Source of the DNA: Mytilus edulis
Taxonomy: Eukaryota > Mollusca > Bivalvia > Mytilida > Mytilidae
Length of the DNA: 64,000 nucleotides
Direction: 5' to 3'
Assembly (NCBI RefSeq): GCF_963676685.1
Contig: NC_092357.1
Location: 18,899,607 to 18,963,606 of the forward strand
In this document: positions 13,302 to 27,540 of the stretch, one piece after another
How positions within the stretch are numbered: the first letter of the stretch is position 1
How the letters are laid out: every line of letters begins with the position of its first letter
Program-made: the position numbers and the translations under genes
The notes under the pieces: model-generated
Database searches by the model: none
What the model was told of the DNA's origin: nothing
Seen by the model: only the letters and a program-made list of their open reading frames with translations

Positions 13302-13989
13302 ACAAATCGGACTTAATTTACTATTGACCATTCCTAACAGTGACCTATAGTAATAGTTTTCATCATATATAAGTGGAAAGCTTAATTGTCCTTGATCGCA
13401 CCAGCCTGCACCTCTATATTTAACCTATATCATATTGACTTTTTCATTTCACTTCTTCCGTGTTTTGACAAACCTATCAGATGCATTAGATTTTCGTGTT
13501 TTTTCTCATTGATAAAATATAAGTGGAAAAAAACTTAGTCATGACATTACAAAAAAGAAGAAACTAACAGAAATCAACGTTTACACCAATATATTAAGAG
13601 AAGCAAAAGATCGAAAGATTAAGAATAAAAATATCAAATTAAAAAGAAATTAAAAAAGCAACAACAGATTTACCCCAAAAGGTCCTCATCTAAATTTATA
13701 TTCATGAGGGTATGGATGAAGTATACAGAATAGAGACAAAAAAATGGGCCACAAAAATAAGTGTGAGAAATTAGAATAATGGGGGCTAAAATAAAAGGAA
13801 CAGAGAAAAATGGGTAAAATTTAACAAATAAAACAGAAACGCATATTCTGAACTAGTACGAGAACTAAATTGAAAAATATCATTGTCCAAAATAGAACGA
13901 AAATTAACAGTTTGTACAAAAAAATCCTGAAAATCATTCTGAAACCTCAAGCTAAAAGACAGCATTAGCATTTAGTAAAAACGGATGAT

Positions 13990-14290
13990 AGATATAAGAA
14001 GATGTGGTATGAGTGCCAATGAGACAACTCTCAATCCAAGCCACAATTTATAAAAAATAAACCATTATAGGTCAAAGTACGGTCTTCAACACGGAGCATT
14101 GGCTCACACCGAACAGCAAGCTATTAAGGGCTCAGAAAAATGACTAGCGTAAAACCATTCAAACGGGAAATCCACCAGTCTAATCTATATAAAAAAAAAC
14201 GAGAAACGAGAAACACTTATGAGACAAATCAACAATTAAACGACAACTACTGAACATCAAATTCCTGTCTTTGGACAGGTTTCAAACAAA
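13990..14290 (-). repeat. Dispersed repeat, variant family
   Basis: Reverse complement of the 10484-10770 type: AAGATGTGGTATGAGTGCCAATGAGACAACTCTCAATCC ... ATTGGCTCACACCGAACAGCAAGCTATTAAGGGC. Confidence 0.8.
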
Positions 14291-16789
14291 TGTAGCGGGT
14301 TTAAACTTTTTAATAGGTACCAACCTTCATCCTTATCTGAAACAATACTAGTAGTGTAACATCACAACATATAAAGAACCTGTACTGCTGTAGTATTATA
14401 AGTTAATGATCAATATTTACAACCTATCATTCAGAATATATAACAAGAACAACAGGAAAACCATTGACATTAATTACCAGTCATCAACATTTTTAATTAG
14501 TTCTACGGAACATTTTTATGGAGTCAAGGACAGACTTGCATTAGGGGAATTAAAATGTTTTCCCCATTCAAGAACAATAACTAATGCAAATTCAAGTGAC
14601 CTTATACAGCACTTGAAAGCGTATTGTATCTAAAATTGGATAAACCTTGACTTATACACTGTAAAAATGGTGTTTTGATCCTAAACACAATTCTAAGCAC
14701 ATCTTTTGTGCACTTTTTTTTTACATGTTTAGATCTAAACGTATCTCAGTACAATGTGTTTATGATTGTGTTTAAAATCGTGTTTAGCTTAGAAAAATGT
14801 GTTTAATTTCTATTGATGTGTACAACAGAATTTTCAGGACATTTTAGATTATGAATTACATTTGTATTGCTGGCAGAGATATAAAAGTTTTTTTTTAATT
14901 CGAGGCCTAGATTAGCATTGTTCAATTGAGATAGCGTGGTTAGGCTCGCTATGCAAAGAGTATTTATAAATTCGAGGCCTAGATTATTAGATTGATTGCC
15001 TTAAAAAACGAAAAAGCAAATCAAGATAAAGTAGAGCGGAAATATAAGACATAATATAATTTGTCGTTCTCAAACCAATACGTGATTATGTTAATGGGAA
15101 GAAAAATATTAAAATATCTTTTTAAATATTTGAAGTATCTTTTTTAATAAGATTCATTGTATGATCACTCGGAGCTTCCTGGTAAATTAACTTTAAGATT
15201 CCTGCTTGGATAGATATGATGGTAAGATTGGACTTATTTTTTAAAATCATTTTCTAAATCCGTTTAATTAGTTCCACTAGCTTTACATTTACAGAGTTAG
15301 ATATAAACATGAACTACGCAATATATCTAAATCTTATTAACCAAATGATATTTTCTAACTCTAGATTACCCGGGTGTGTTACACATAATTAGAAACATCC
15401 TTAACTACCCTAAAATGAGACTGTCGTTTATCAATGCAACATGTACGATTAGTTTTTTTTTTCATATCCGGGTTCTTTTATTATGTCACCAACATGCCTT
15501 ATTTATCGAATATAACAGTGATAACATTCAAATTAAAGATCAAGTTAGGTACTTGACTGCTTGTTTTTTTTCAAACTTATGGGAGTATCTACTAAGCTTA
15601 TCAATAATTTGTAAATCCGCTGACAATCCTAACATATGTTTCATGTGACCGTCATCAAAAATTGATCTATGTTGGGTTTGTTGGCTCTTAGTTTTTTGGT
15701 CCTTTTTATCATATAGCTCAGTTCTTGTTTTGTCTTGGCTTACAAATATTTGGCTTTTGGCATTTCATGATGAAAGTAACCCATGAAATTTACAAATCAA
15801 ACATGTGCATGTATAAATATGAGTGTAATTTTCCAGTATTTTGTAGATCTGTACATTTACGATATTCATTAAATTAATATGATATTATACCAAAAATCAT
15901 GCAAGTATATTAACTAATGTTCTTTCGATTGGTCAGTCCAATTGTAATTTCTTTTTTCTGCTTTGTCTACGAGTGACGACAAGAAAATGCTCTTTCCATA
16001 CTTAAACTATGCGTAACATGATACATACTCTGTCCCTTACTTTGTCTAAGAGTTGCAGGAAACATACCGTCTCCGTACTTAGTAAACAAGTGGCATTAAA
16101 CATGCACTGTCATGTAACCCACGATAGATTATCGTACTGCCTTCAACAATGAGTAAAATACGTACATTTGTAAGTATACATGTATGCAATACCTTCAAAT
16201 TGTGTGTAAATCAGTATATAAAAACTATAAATCAGTCATTCCCTTAAAACCATTTGAAAAATTGGTAACATAAACAACTAAACTAGTTGCTCAGATTTTT
16301 TTTGCATTTTTTTTTATTGTATCTTCATAGCGGTCTTCTAAAATTAATACCATTAAAACTATGACTTGTGATATAATTGTATTATTTTTGTGGTATACAA
16401 ATGGCAGTACGGAATTTCTCCTATCATTAGCACAGTATGTTATATATTGACACTATTTTCTTCCAATTGCTTCTATTTAATTAATATTGATAGAACGTCA
16501 AGTGCCTTTGGCACAAACTTACATTAATATTCCTGCATTTGACATGTTCGTATTTGTGAAATTTATGACTCGGTGTTGACTCAATGCAAGGTGACCCACT
16601 TACTAAGCATTTCTACTTCTCTATAGCTCTATGTTTAAATCACCTATATATACTTAAATTGTCTCTGAAAAGTATTCCACGGACAAACTTAAAAAGGCTC
16701 AGAGCTTGAGATACAAGACAAAAAAGTCGTTAATTAATTCTAAAACATTGAATAATAATGTGAACCGAAATTAAACAATGGATATTAGT
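14291..16789. other. No gene recognised
   Basis: Only a direct repeat of AATTCGAGGCCTAGATTA (about 14897 and 14971) and a TGTTTAAAATCGTGTTTAG-type imperfect palindrome near 14770 stand out. No frame has plausible composition or splice structure. Confidence 0.5.
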
Positions 16790-17240
16790 CCGAGACCACA
16801 ATTGTCGTCCCTTGATTTTCGTTGTTTAAAGAACAACGAATAGTCCCTACTGTTGACAGTGGTTTACTTGCCAATATTTTTCATACCCCTTCCAAATTTA
16901 TTTCTCCATATTTAATACCTCAGATTGGAAGTAGGGGGTGAAATTACACTGTAAAAAAATTGTGGTTCCAGAATTTTAAAGGAAATTAGTGATTTGGTCC
17001 AGCTGCAAAAGGTTAAAAATTAGCACTTCGGCAGCTGTCAAAAGATTTCAAGGCACCCTAAACATAAAATTGTCCATGTTTTGAGTTAGAGCCGATGAAG
17101 TTTCCTATAATTTTGATATAATTTGTCCCAAAAGTAGTACAACACACTGTAAAAATTTCATTGAGAAAGCGCAGGTGAGATTTTTTTAATTTTCATTTAT
17201 GTTCTAAAAGAAATGCACTACGAATTAATTGTGGTCTCGA
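16790..17240. mobile_element. ~450-bp MITE
   Basis: CCGAGACCACAATT at the left and AATTGTGGTCTCG at the right as short terminal inverted repeats; non-coding interior. Confidence 0.6.
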
Positions 17241-20200
17241 TCCTATTGCATACAGGACTGATAACAAAAGAACGACCTCTGTTCTTCGCCTTCTAATTTA
17301 AGCGACATTTTTACTCTGATATTTTAATACGTCATCTCCCAAGCCTGCAAAGGAGTCTGTAATAAAACGGAGACTCTGATGCAACCAGTCTTTGCTCTGA
17401 ATTCTAAATTCTGCGCACTTTTCAGTTTTCTTTATTGACTATGCGACCGAGCGGTGACCTTTGTGTGTGTGCTGCTAAATGCTGTTTGATTAATTAAGTT
17501 ACTTTACTACAAGCCTTTGCTTGTCATCGCTTATGATTGTAGCGCAAAAGCACATAGTTTTTTTAGAAGAAAGTGAACCGAACACTATAACACAGTCATC
17601 AAAACCACAGAGATATGGTTTGTATAAGAGAATAATGGACAAACAAATTAATCAGAGATAAAGACAGACAAAATAAATAAAAAGAATAGAGAATGAGATG
17701 CTAAAATACAAAGAAAAGATATAAAAATGGATAATGGACAATAGAGAATGTGTCGAAAAAATTAAACAAGGCAGAAATGAAGACTCCAATATTAGCCCAC
17801 ATACATGTAGAATGTTGTGTTTCCCTTAAGATTGCTCTGGTCGTATAAGTTCAATGTATTTTCACGCTTACGTCAACCATACAACGAACACACCTGTAAA
17901 ACAAAGGTTTTCTTTGATAAATGTTGACTATAAAACATTAATAATGATGTACAAAATTCATCATTTATTCGGTCTAAATTTACGCTGAAAAATGACATTA
18001 AGACTGACTGTTAAAAACTTAAATTAATTTCTTTCTTAATAAAACTTGTTACCTATTTTTGGATCTGAAATATGTTAACTGCAGGCGTTTATTTCTTTTT
18101 TTTTCTGAAATGCTACGAGTTTTACGTTAGTATGTTAGTATCTACTATACTTTTGTGGTCTTCTTCAACTTTATACTCCATGGTGAACGTGAACAAAATT
18201 TAATTGATAGATATCATAAGCATAAGTCACTAGACTCAAACTAGCGAATTAGAAGCTTAATTGGCTCAAGAAAGGTCAAGGGCATTTGGACAAATTCAAG
18301 AGATGGAGAAAAGCCTAAGTCTGAGAGAAATTAAGAACTCTTTGATAAATTTATGATAAAATTAATTCAAACGTAAAAAAAATGTCTGTGAATAAGACAA
18401 CGTAGGTCATTATTATAGTGACCGTACGGTCTTCAAACAGTATTATACTCTCCAAACCGTATAGTCTGATATAAATAAGAGGCAGCCAAGACAAAATGGG
18501 AAACAGTTCAAGAGATAAAAATCAACAGCTTCATTTATGACAAAACAATAAATGTAAAGCATATGCCAGACAGCACACAATGACATTAAAATTGGCGGAA
18601 CTATGACGGCTGTGGCGGGGTTTAGAACATGCTTGTGAACGCTCAACAACCCTTGAATCCGCCACTATAATAGATAATTTATGTTCTCCCAAAAATAAAG
18701 TATCAATCAGCATACATCCAACGGATTAAGTGAAAGAGGATATAAACAGTCAGAAAAAAGTCCGACTTTAAAAAATATGATTGCTAAAGATATGTTGTAT
18801 ATTCTGCATACCCTATTGAGACCCTTATAAACATCTGTCAATCAACCAAGTTCGATAAAATTTTCACTATCTACATTTATTTATGCAGTCTTGCAGTCAA
18901 ATAATGAACTTTCAATGGGATATTTAGACGCGTTCTTTATAGTTTTATAGATTTAACTAATTGCTATTGATACATGATGTATAAGTCAGTTAATTAATAC
19001 GGACGACGAAGGTACTTCTGAACGATTGAGTGCTGTAACCCCTATCTACGCTTCTTTATACATTCTAATTGTAGAATACTAACAATAAATACACTCTACA
19101 AATATCAACACATTTTTGTGGTATTATAAAGATGAATGTTTTTTGTTTGCATGTATGAAGATAACCATCACTTTTACTTCAGTTACAAATTTTATTTCAT
19201 TCTCATGTAATAAATAATTTCAGTCGGTTTAAAATTAAAAATAAAAAGATGTGCAGTATGTTTGTCAATGAAACCAGAGTCTAAAAAATGTGGGCGTTAC
19301 CAACTATTGGTCACCGTACGACAAAGCACATATTAGTACCGTAAAGTCATCTATATAAGACCCCAAAATGACAAAATGAGAAACAATTTAAACGAGAAAA
19401 CCGACAAACTGATGTATGTCTGTTCTATAGTTTTAAACATATTTAATATGTAAAATATGACATTCATAAACGACTAGTTAATGACACCTTTTGTAAAGAT
19501 GAATTTAGTATCACTTTATTCTAAATAATTATTTCATTTGTTCTTTAATATGTCTCATCAGTGATGTTGATTTTTACAGGAACTTGTGTTTTTTCGATAA
19601 ATCATTTCAGATGAATATTTGTCTCAATTCAATTTCTTTATATATTTTATAACCTTGAGAAGCACAACTCCAAAATTTTAAAACATGTTTAACATTGCAT
19701 ATCTTTATTTGTCCGTTCCATGATAGGAATCGGGACCTTTAATAGCTGACTATGCTGTACAAGTTTTGCCCATTATTGAAGGTCGTACGGTGAATGTAGT
19801 TTCTTACACCATGCCAGTTGATTTATAGTTATCTCATTGACAATCCTACCGCAATATTTTATGTCAATAATTACATGTATAGAATGCATTGGGTGTTGGA
19901 TCCTATTTTACATGCTGATTTAGCTGGTCAATCGAAAATGTAAATTAGGTTTTTAGAGTATTGGAATTAAATACCTCAATCCGGCCGAGATTACAGTCGG
20001 TCAGATAGGAGAAATCTTGGACCAAGTTACTTTCTTTTTATATAACAGTGAGTCAACCGTTGGCGTTTTGATAAGTATTAAGGCACATTTTATGTTAAAG
20101 GAAAGCAGTTAATATTATTAAATCTTAATTCAAGGTCATGCAAATGTATCCAAGGTTACAAACTGCATTTTGTTGACATACAGATCAGAAATTGTCTCCT

Positions 20201-22186
20201 TTAATATAATCTGTCAAAGGTTAGCATTAAAAATGTAGCAAGGTGCTTGCACTGATTATTTAATATAATTAATGAGATACATGACACTTTTTCGTTCTAT
20301 GTATGACATTTATAACATTGTTTTCTCTTGAAAACACGGCGTTTAAAAATACCACTGCAATTTAGCTATCTGACTGAAGATCGACATGATTTCAATCAAG
20401 TTTTTCTTCTTGTCTATACTCGTTATTAAAGTATTGGTGATTGCTTAATTGGTGTTTAATGCCATTTAACATATTGTGCGAGGTCTTAAAATATATTCAA
20501 GGTCGTTAAAACCATCAAGTAGCAATGCGATTTTCAACATCATTGCAATTTCGTGTCAGAACGTCAGTTTTGATTGGCTGAGGAAGCCGGAGAACCAGAA
20601 AAAAAATCACAATTATAAACCTTCGATAATTTAACAGATCATTCTGGAAAGTTTAAATTGGTAAGTCCAAGAGCTTCGAACAACACCATGGAGAAAGAAG
20701 AAAAACGTAGAAAAGACCATTAACAGTAAATAAAACACTATATAAAAAAACTAAAGAATGAGAAACACGAACCCACACACAAGCCGGGTGTGGTCTCATG
20801 TGCTCCGAGGTTTTCGATTTCAATCGAACCATATAGTTGAAGGAAACGTTATCGTTAACATACCAAAGTAGTTGTGTTGTAAACTTATAAGGAACAAGTT
20901 GCCTTCTTTAAAAAAAGAAAAGCAATACATGAACCTAAGACCGCTGACTGCCGGGTCACCAAAAGATTGTTGCTGAATTTGTGTTTGCTTTTGAATTGAA
21001 ATAATTGACTGTGAATATAAGAAGCCAGTTGAAAGTATATATTTACAGCTTCTATTTGAATAGTTATTTTAAAGCTCGACTATTTATTTATTACTTGGGA
21101 ATGTACATAATTTTTCCGATTATAACCCTTTGGCAAATCCTAATTTCTACTAACCGGATGACTTATGCAAATTGCACAAACCTACTCAGTTTGCTTTATA
21201 ATGTGGAATTCTGGATGCATTTATTTTATCTATCATATCTTTATATTTTGTTTCCTACATGAATGCCTTTATATTCTCAACTCGTATTTGAAGCTGTCTT
21301 TACTCATGGTAGAAGGTGTATGCGGTGAAACCTGTGGCATGCAATTGATTGGGACCTCTTATGAAGAGACTTATTTTGGTCTCATAAAGCATCTCAAATT
21401 TTAAGGATTTCCTGATTTTACTTAAATCAATTCAAACATTCTACAGGGGAACTTAGTTTTGCCGAAGAATTTCTTAATTCAGAAGTTAATGAATACCTGT
21501 ACACACTTCCAAAATAACCAATTTATATAAAAAGGTATGTAGATATAAAAAGATACCAGAATTAAAATAATGTACACCAGACACGAGTTCAGTAGATACA
21601 AAAAAAGCATCAGTGACGCTCGAATGAAAAAAGTTAAAAGGCTAAATACATAACAAAGTTAAGGAATCTATTCCTTGGGTAGACAATCCTTAGCTTTTCG
21701 AAAAGGTCAAAGTTTATGATAGGATAGTGACTCAAAAAAGGAACAAAAGAGAAACAACTCGAGGTTAGAATACCGTTAGAAATAATGACCGCGCTTGAAA
21801 GTCCCATGTGAAGCTCTTTTTGCCGTGTCCTGAATTTAGATAACAAAAACGAAAATAAGATTTCACGAGTGAATTTAATAGTATTGCATGCAAGTAGTAT
21901 CTTAGCGCACGAAATAGTAAATAGAAAGCTTTAACGTAAATTTTGTAAAAAACTAACGTTCCTGTTAGTATTTTTTTTTTCAAATTCTTTTGAATATATA
22001 TAATATCAATTCTAATGCAACAACGTTTGTAGCGTTCATTTTGATTGGATTACGTCACTTATGTACATGGCATCAATTGACAATTGATGCTATGGGACGT
22101 ACACGCAAGCGCAGAAGGCATATGCCAGATTTTAATTACATGTTTTAACGTTGTTTTCTGTCAGTTTCATTAGAATGGAGATAACA
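17241..22186. other. No gene recognised
   Basis: AT-rich with scattered repeat fragments (18410-18480, 19240-19860, 20690-20830). Short frames of 60-90 codons look random. Confidence 0.55.
19240..19860. repeat. Two diverged common dispersed repeats in opposite orientation
   Basis: 19240-19420 is minus (GATGTGCAGTATGTTTGTCAATG ... GTCACCGTACG) and 19725-19860 is plus (TTAATAGCTGACTATGCTG ... GAAGGTCGTACGGTGAATG ... ATCTCATTGACAATCCTACC). Confidence 0.6.
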
Positions 22187-22332
22187 ATATTGTATTTTAA
22201 GCTCCGACGGCATCAATTGGGGATTTGATGGTCGCAAATACCCGTTTACTGTCTCCGCTAACGCGTCGCCAGTAAACTTAATTTGCGACCATCAAATCTC
22301 CAATTGATGCCGTCAGAGCTTAAAATACAATA
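22187..22332. mobile_element. ~146-bp hairpin, ~60-bp stem
   Basis: TTGTATTTTAAGCTCCGACGG ... GATTTGATGGTCGCAAAT and its inverted copy ATTTGCGACCATCAAATC ... GCTTAAAATACAA, with a loop containing TAACGCGTCG. Confidence 0.85.
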
Positions 22333-22481
22333 CAGTTATATCCTAATAAACACGAACGTCAAGTATTAACGGATGGGCAGTTTATTTATCGAATGAATCT
22401 ACTTTTAACTTCTAACATTCCACTATGTGAATATGTTACTATACAAAGTATAAGTAAAGACTTCTAAATCCATACTAAAAC

Positions 22482-23620
22482 CAGGGGCGTAGCTACCTAA
22501 GGCTCGACTAGGCACGTGCCTATACATAAATTTGCCGATTATACCCCCTTTGGAAAAAAAAATTAAAAAATTAAAAATTTTAATTCTAATGCGTATTATT
22601 ATTTATACATAGTCATGCAAGGCTCTGTGTTGAAGGCCGTACATTGACCTATAATGGTTTACTTTTTTTAAATTGATATTTGGATGGAGAGTTGTCTCAT
22701 TGGCACTCACACCACATCTTCCTATATCTAATAACCCACCCGTATTCGAATCCCGATACTAGTATCCTTGTTAAGTACGATAACTCGTGCATAGGTAAAC
22801 AAAATTTCAACATGGATAAATTTGTTGTTCGTTCGATAAGATGAAGAAGAGAGTCCAAATTGTCAGACTAGGACTGCAACTGACGATAGTGGAGAATCAT
22901 CTAAGACTGAAGCTTCTCCGACAAGTAATACATCGTCATGTACACAACACCACCCCCCTTACTCAGATATCGGGTCTTTACAACACCAACAAACAATATC
23001 TGACTTCTTGGTGTCCTTAACGTAACAAACGCCGATCTGTACCCTTCAGTGCATAGGATTATTTGGATTTTATTGACAATGCCCGTTTCATCGGCAACTA
23101 GTGAAGATCAATGTTGATGTTGATGCGAGTATAACTAATTTTATCGGCAGAAAAAACCGTCGACTTGACTTTGAGTAAATGTATCATTGTCTTTGTGTAT
23201 GAAACTGGATCTGAAAGTTATCAGTCATAAAAGTTCAGAAATATTAGATTTGTTTAACCAATTTTTGCCCAAATTTGAGTTAAAAGATTCGTTCAAAAAA
23301 GTTGAAAATCTTTTCCTTTGACCCTCTGTGGGTCTTAATCTAAAACTAGTCTGATCTACACTGGGCATATATTGTAATATTTTTTTTTTCTTTCCGATTT
23401 TCGATTGTACATTACTGCGTTAAAGTTCATGTGTTAATGTAAAATTATTCGAACTTTTCTTCATGAATATTATCATGATAAAAACCAGTAAATATGATAT
23501 TTTTGTACACAAAATTATGCAACTAAAATGCTGAAAACCGTTTTCAGTCGCGGTTCTGCCCTTGACCTGCTGGGGGCCTATTTGTGCCTACAGTTGATTT
23601 GATACCTAGCTACGCCCCTT
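22482..23620 (+). mobile_element. hAT transposon fossil (deletion derivative)
   Basis: Terminal inverted repeats CAGGGGCGTAGCTACCT (22482) and ACCTAGCTACGCCCCTT (ends 23620). Inside, a broken frame begins MDKFVVRS (about 22812) and later reads MPVSSATSED (about 23080), which resemble the N-terminus and the C-terminal dimerisation region of hAT transposases. The catalytic middle is missing and stops are frequent. Confidence 0.7.
22600..22735 (+). repeat. Dispersed repeat fragment inside the hAT fossil
   Basis: AAGGCTCTGTGTTGAAGGCCGTACATTGACC ... GAGTTGTCTCATTGGCACTCACACCACATCTTCC within 22482-23620, so it inserted after the transposon. Confidence 0.7.
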
Positions 23621-26539
23621 CAATACCACGCTATAATTGACCCAGATACACACAGTGTATAGTGGTCGTTTTAAAACAAATATAATTGCGTCGTCAAGGG
23701 CCACCAAAGGACCATATCAAAGACGTAGATAACAACCTGTTAAGACTAACTCGAATAATTCAAGCCCTTTCCGTGTCCGATTTTCTCCCACACGAGGTTG
23801 ATGTAGCCTTCGTAGATCAGCGGAATATAACGACTGAATTATTCGGGTTATGTTAAGACCTGTATAAATGACCGAAAACTTTCGAGACGTTCCGAGAATT
23901 TTATTCTGACTTCCGGCCGAGAGATATCGAGTGGCCCATAGACACATCCAAAACTCGCCAATATATAAGCATGAACCCCTCAGGGGGTTCATGCAAAAAT
24001 TAGTCAAAAGAACCCCAATCAACACCAACACCACCAAACGACAACAACAGTCGGAAAGTCATACCCATTTTTATGGAAATGGGACCAAGGACCAAACATA
24101 ATTATGTTATATAGAAGTTAAGTCTTGATTATATATGACATTTGTTGCTGTAAGGAACTTCCAAATAGACTGTCAGTTTGATTGTCCGATAAGATAATAA
24201 AATATACACCTTACGATCAGAAAGTGACTATTTTGATCGACGATGTGTTTATGAATCCCCATAAAGCATATACCAGACAGATGACCATGTGACAATGACA
24301 GTTTCCTCCTCTGTACACATATTTATTTGATAAAACAATTGTGGTCAGTTTGTTCATCTTCATTAACGAAAAAAAAAAAAAGAATTCCCCAATTGTTCAT
24401 CAACAAGGAGAATTTTATGATTTTACAATTTAAAAGTGTGATCAGTAATTCGGAGAAAACAAATTTTAAAAGTTTATGACCTCATATGATTGCTCTTAAT
24501 TTCGTTTATTCTTCTCTCTTTTCTTTACTTTTTATGAAACCAATTTGTAATTTACACCCCATTTATACCACAAAAAAACTAATAATATTTACATATTGCA
24601 GGTTTGAACTAATATATTCTAACTGGGTTCAAAGCTATAAACTGAAGTATAATCAGAAAATAAATCATTTCTTATCCTCCAATAAGATTATAAATCTATT
24701 TCATTTTAATTATTTTGTTAAAGTGCAGGGTAAATATTTCGTACCAGACATAGTAAAGATTCGAAAAACTAAGCATAGGCCAACGTTGTGTTATTCTTTG
24801 TCTGAAGTCCACTCAATGATAGGGTTTTATCATCTTTGAATTTCTCGGCTCTATCAGACGACTTCGTTCCTCCATCACCACCCGAGGACAAAATTGATTT
24901 GGAATATAAAACCACAAAGCACTCAAATCTATAGGGGACAGAATAATTGACAAAAAAATCCCCCCCCCCCCAAAAAAAAAGGAAAAATCAAAACATTAAA
25001 TAATATTCCGCTGTACCTTTTCCATTTTGTGAATATATCAGTGCAAAATTCATCGGGATATATATCAGTTTGTATAGCAATATATCAAAACTTTAATAGG
25101 ACTACACAATTGTCAAGTTTTATGGTGCACTATTTATCTATTATATGTCTATTTATTTCTCTGTACTGTTTTGACTAAATTCTAGTTGATGGAAGTTGAA
25201 ACGCATATTGTGTCGCATGTACAATACATAAATTTTGTCACTTCGCCATTTAGAAAGTTTATATGTGACATGATTTGCGCTTAAACACATTCAGGAAATA
25301 TGTATTTTGTATAAAATAGCCAATTGTTGTTTGTAACTGTTGCTTTTTGACCGGATACCTTTCATTGTTGTCAAAATTAAATAATGACTAGTACAAGAGT
25401 ACACATGTTATCATGATTTTGTGATAAGTGCAGATGTTTTTTGTACAGAACCCTGTAAAATTCGGAATACTCTCTAACTCAACCACGCTTCCCATTAAAT
25501 CTTATTGAACTAAGATCGTAGGCTTTCCAAATCTTCGAAAAGTTCTGCGCCTAACTCGATTGCCCAGTTTAGTGCGCTTCAGTCCTTACTTGGGAATTTA
25601 ATGGTATAAACTAGATAAGATTCGCTGGATAGACACATTATTAAAAGCCGCTTACGTGAAATAGTTATATAGGGAGCACAAAAACCACGATACAGACGAA
25701 AAAAAAATAACTTAAAGCGACCAGAGAAGTACAAAAAATAAAATAAATCAAATATGTATTAACAAAATAATTAACATAATTATGCAGAGGCTTCGGTGTG
25801 ACTCCCATTTTTTTTTTCTATTCTAATATTTCAACATACATAAATATGTTGTTTCCTTGCTTCCACTCATATCAATCTTACAATAACCGTATTTCATACG
25901 GTCTATCTCTCTACTTATAAATCGGAAAAAAAATAATGAAAAAATTTAAACACATTGTCAAAACAAAATTTTGAGAAATAGGACCAATGGCTCCAGCGAA
26001 ATTATTAATTCGACTTTCTCGTTTTGAATAGGAAACACTCAGTTTAATACATATTCAAATAATGCAAGTTTTAATCTTTTTTTTTCAATACATTTTAAGG
26101 ACTGGATAGCAATGAAACATTAATATGTAAAACTAAAGTTTTACAATCATCAAATGTCACTTAAAGCAACAACAAAAAATGACGAACTAACACCATGAAC
26201 AAGCAGAACGTTCTAGGATTTCTTTAAAGTTAGGAGATTAACATATTCACACTCATGGAAGATATTTGACTGACAGTTATACGGATTTCCAGATGATGAA
26301 ATAAAAGCTTTGCGGAAATAAATGATTAAAGATGACCCATTAAGGTCAATTGTGGACAGCTGACCACTCATATAAAATTCTTTCATGTCATTGATCAAAC
26401 CCCTACTTAGTAATTGCCATCAGCTAAATAAGAACATTTCGGAAATAAAATAATAATTTCTATAAAATATGTCACTTGTCCGAAACCTTCAAAAACAACA
26501 TAAACCGATATTAGAGTTCATGGTCAAATGTTGACCTCA
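23621..26539. other. No gene recognised
   Basis: Contains a 106-codon minus frame (23717-24037) of unremarkable composition, a CCCCTCAGGGGG hairpin near 23980, poly-A and poly-C runs (24366, 24960), and otherwise AT-rich sequence. Confidence 0.5.
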
Positions 26540-27000
26540 GGAAATGGAGTAATGCTATAATGGTGTACTTGGTCCAACGCTATGAGATGGTACCTAGTAT
26601 ATTGCTATACAAATGTGCTTAGTGGAATGCTTTCCATTCCTATAGCATAACACTTTAGTACACATTTGTAATACATGTATAGTGCAAAGTATATTCTTAC
26701 ACCATTCCAGTAATTACATTCGTAATGCATAACAATAGGTGCATTTAAAGGTGTAGAACTATGTCTATTCTTAGGGCATAGGTCTAAATGCATTAATATA
26801 ACGTAGCGCTGGGTCTATTCTTATAGCATAGCACTAAGTACATTATGATAACAGAGAGCTAGGTACATTTTTACAGCATAGTATAATACTAGGTACATTT
26901 TTATAACACAATGCTAGATACATTATTACAGCATACACCTAGGTCCATTCTTATAGCATATCATTTAGAACATTATAATAGCATCCCACTAAGTACTCAT
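26540..27000. repeat. Degenerate ~45-bp minisatellite
   Basis: Variants of CTAGGTACATTCTTATAGCATAGCA repeat through the interval with period about 40-60 bp. Confidence 0.7.
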
Positions 27001-27297
27001 TCAGATTTTTGAGGAGCACTACTCTTTCTCAATCAGATGTACAAGATACTGGATCATTCATACAAGATACTGGATCAGTCATTTGTGTTAGATAAACTGT
27101 ACCTTTACTCAATCACATGCATATGAGACAAGTCTGGGTTCTCAATCAGATGCATATGAGACAGCTAGGGTTCTCAGGCTACTAGAATGATTAACTGTAC
27201 CCTTTCTCTTTCACATAAAGATCACAATGTATCCATACTCAAAAACATCCACAAGAAATGGTAAAGTAACTCAATCATGTTATTGAGACATTAATAA

Positions 27298-27540
27298 AAT
27301 TGAGAAAGGAAATGGTGAATATGTCAAAGCGACAACCACCCGACCATAGAGCAAACAACAGCCGAAGGCAACCAATGGGTCTTCAATGTAGCGAGAATTC
27401 CCGCACCCGTAGGTGTCCTTCAGCTGGCCCCTAAAATATGCATAATAGTACAGTGATAATGGACGTCATACCAAACTCCGAATTATACACAAGAAACTAA
27501 AATTTAAAATCATACAAGACTAACAAAGGCCAGATGAACT
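27298..27540. repeat. Dispersed repeat with CCCGACCATAGAGCA motif
   Basis: AATGGTGAATATGTCAAAGCGACAACCACCCGACCATAGAGC, AATGTAGCGAGAATTCCCGCACCCG, ACAAGACTAACAAAGGCCAGA. A fragment recurs at 5768-5840. I recall this as a common molluscan repeat. Confidence 0.7.

Noticed and set aside
23975..23995. Terminator-like hairpin CCCCTCAGGGGG
   Set aside because: Rho-independent terminators do not apply in this eukaryotic context and no gene precedes it.
23717..24037. 106-codon minus frame
   Set aside because: No recognisable domain, no splice context, composition like surrounding sequence. It could be repeat-derived.
24486..24839. 117-codon plus frame
   Set aside because: AT-rich codon usage and no known motif or splice support; compatible with chance in AT-rich DNA.
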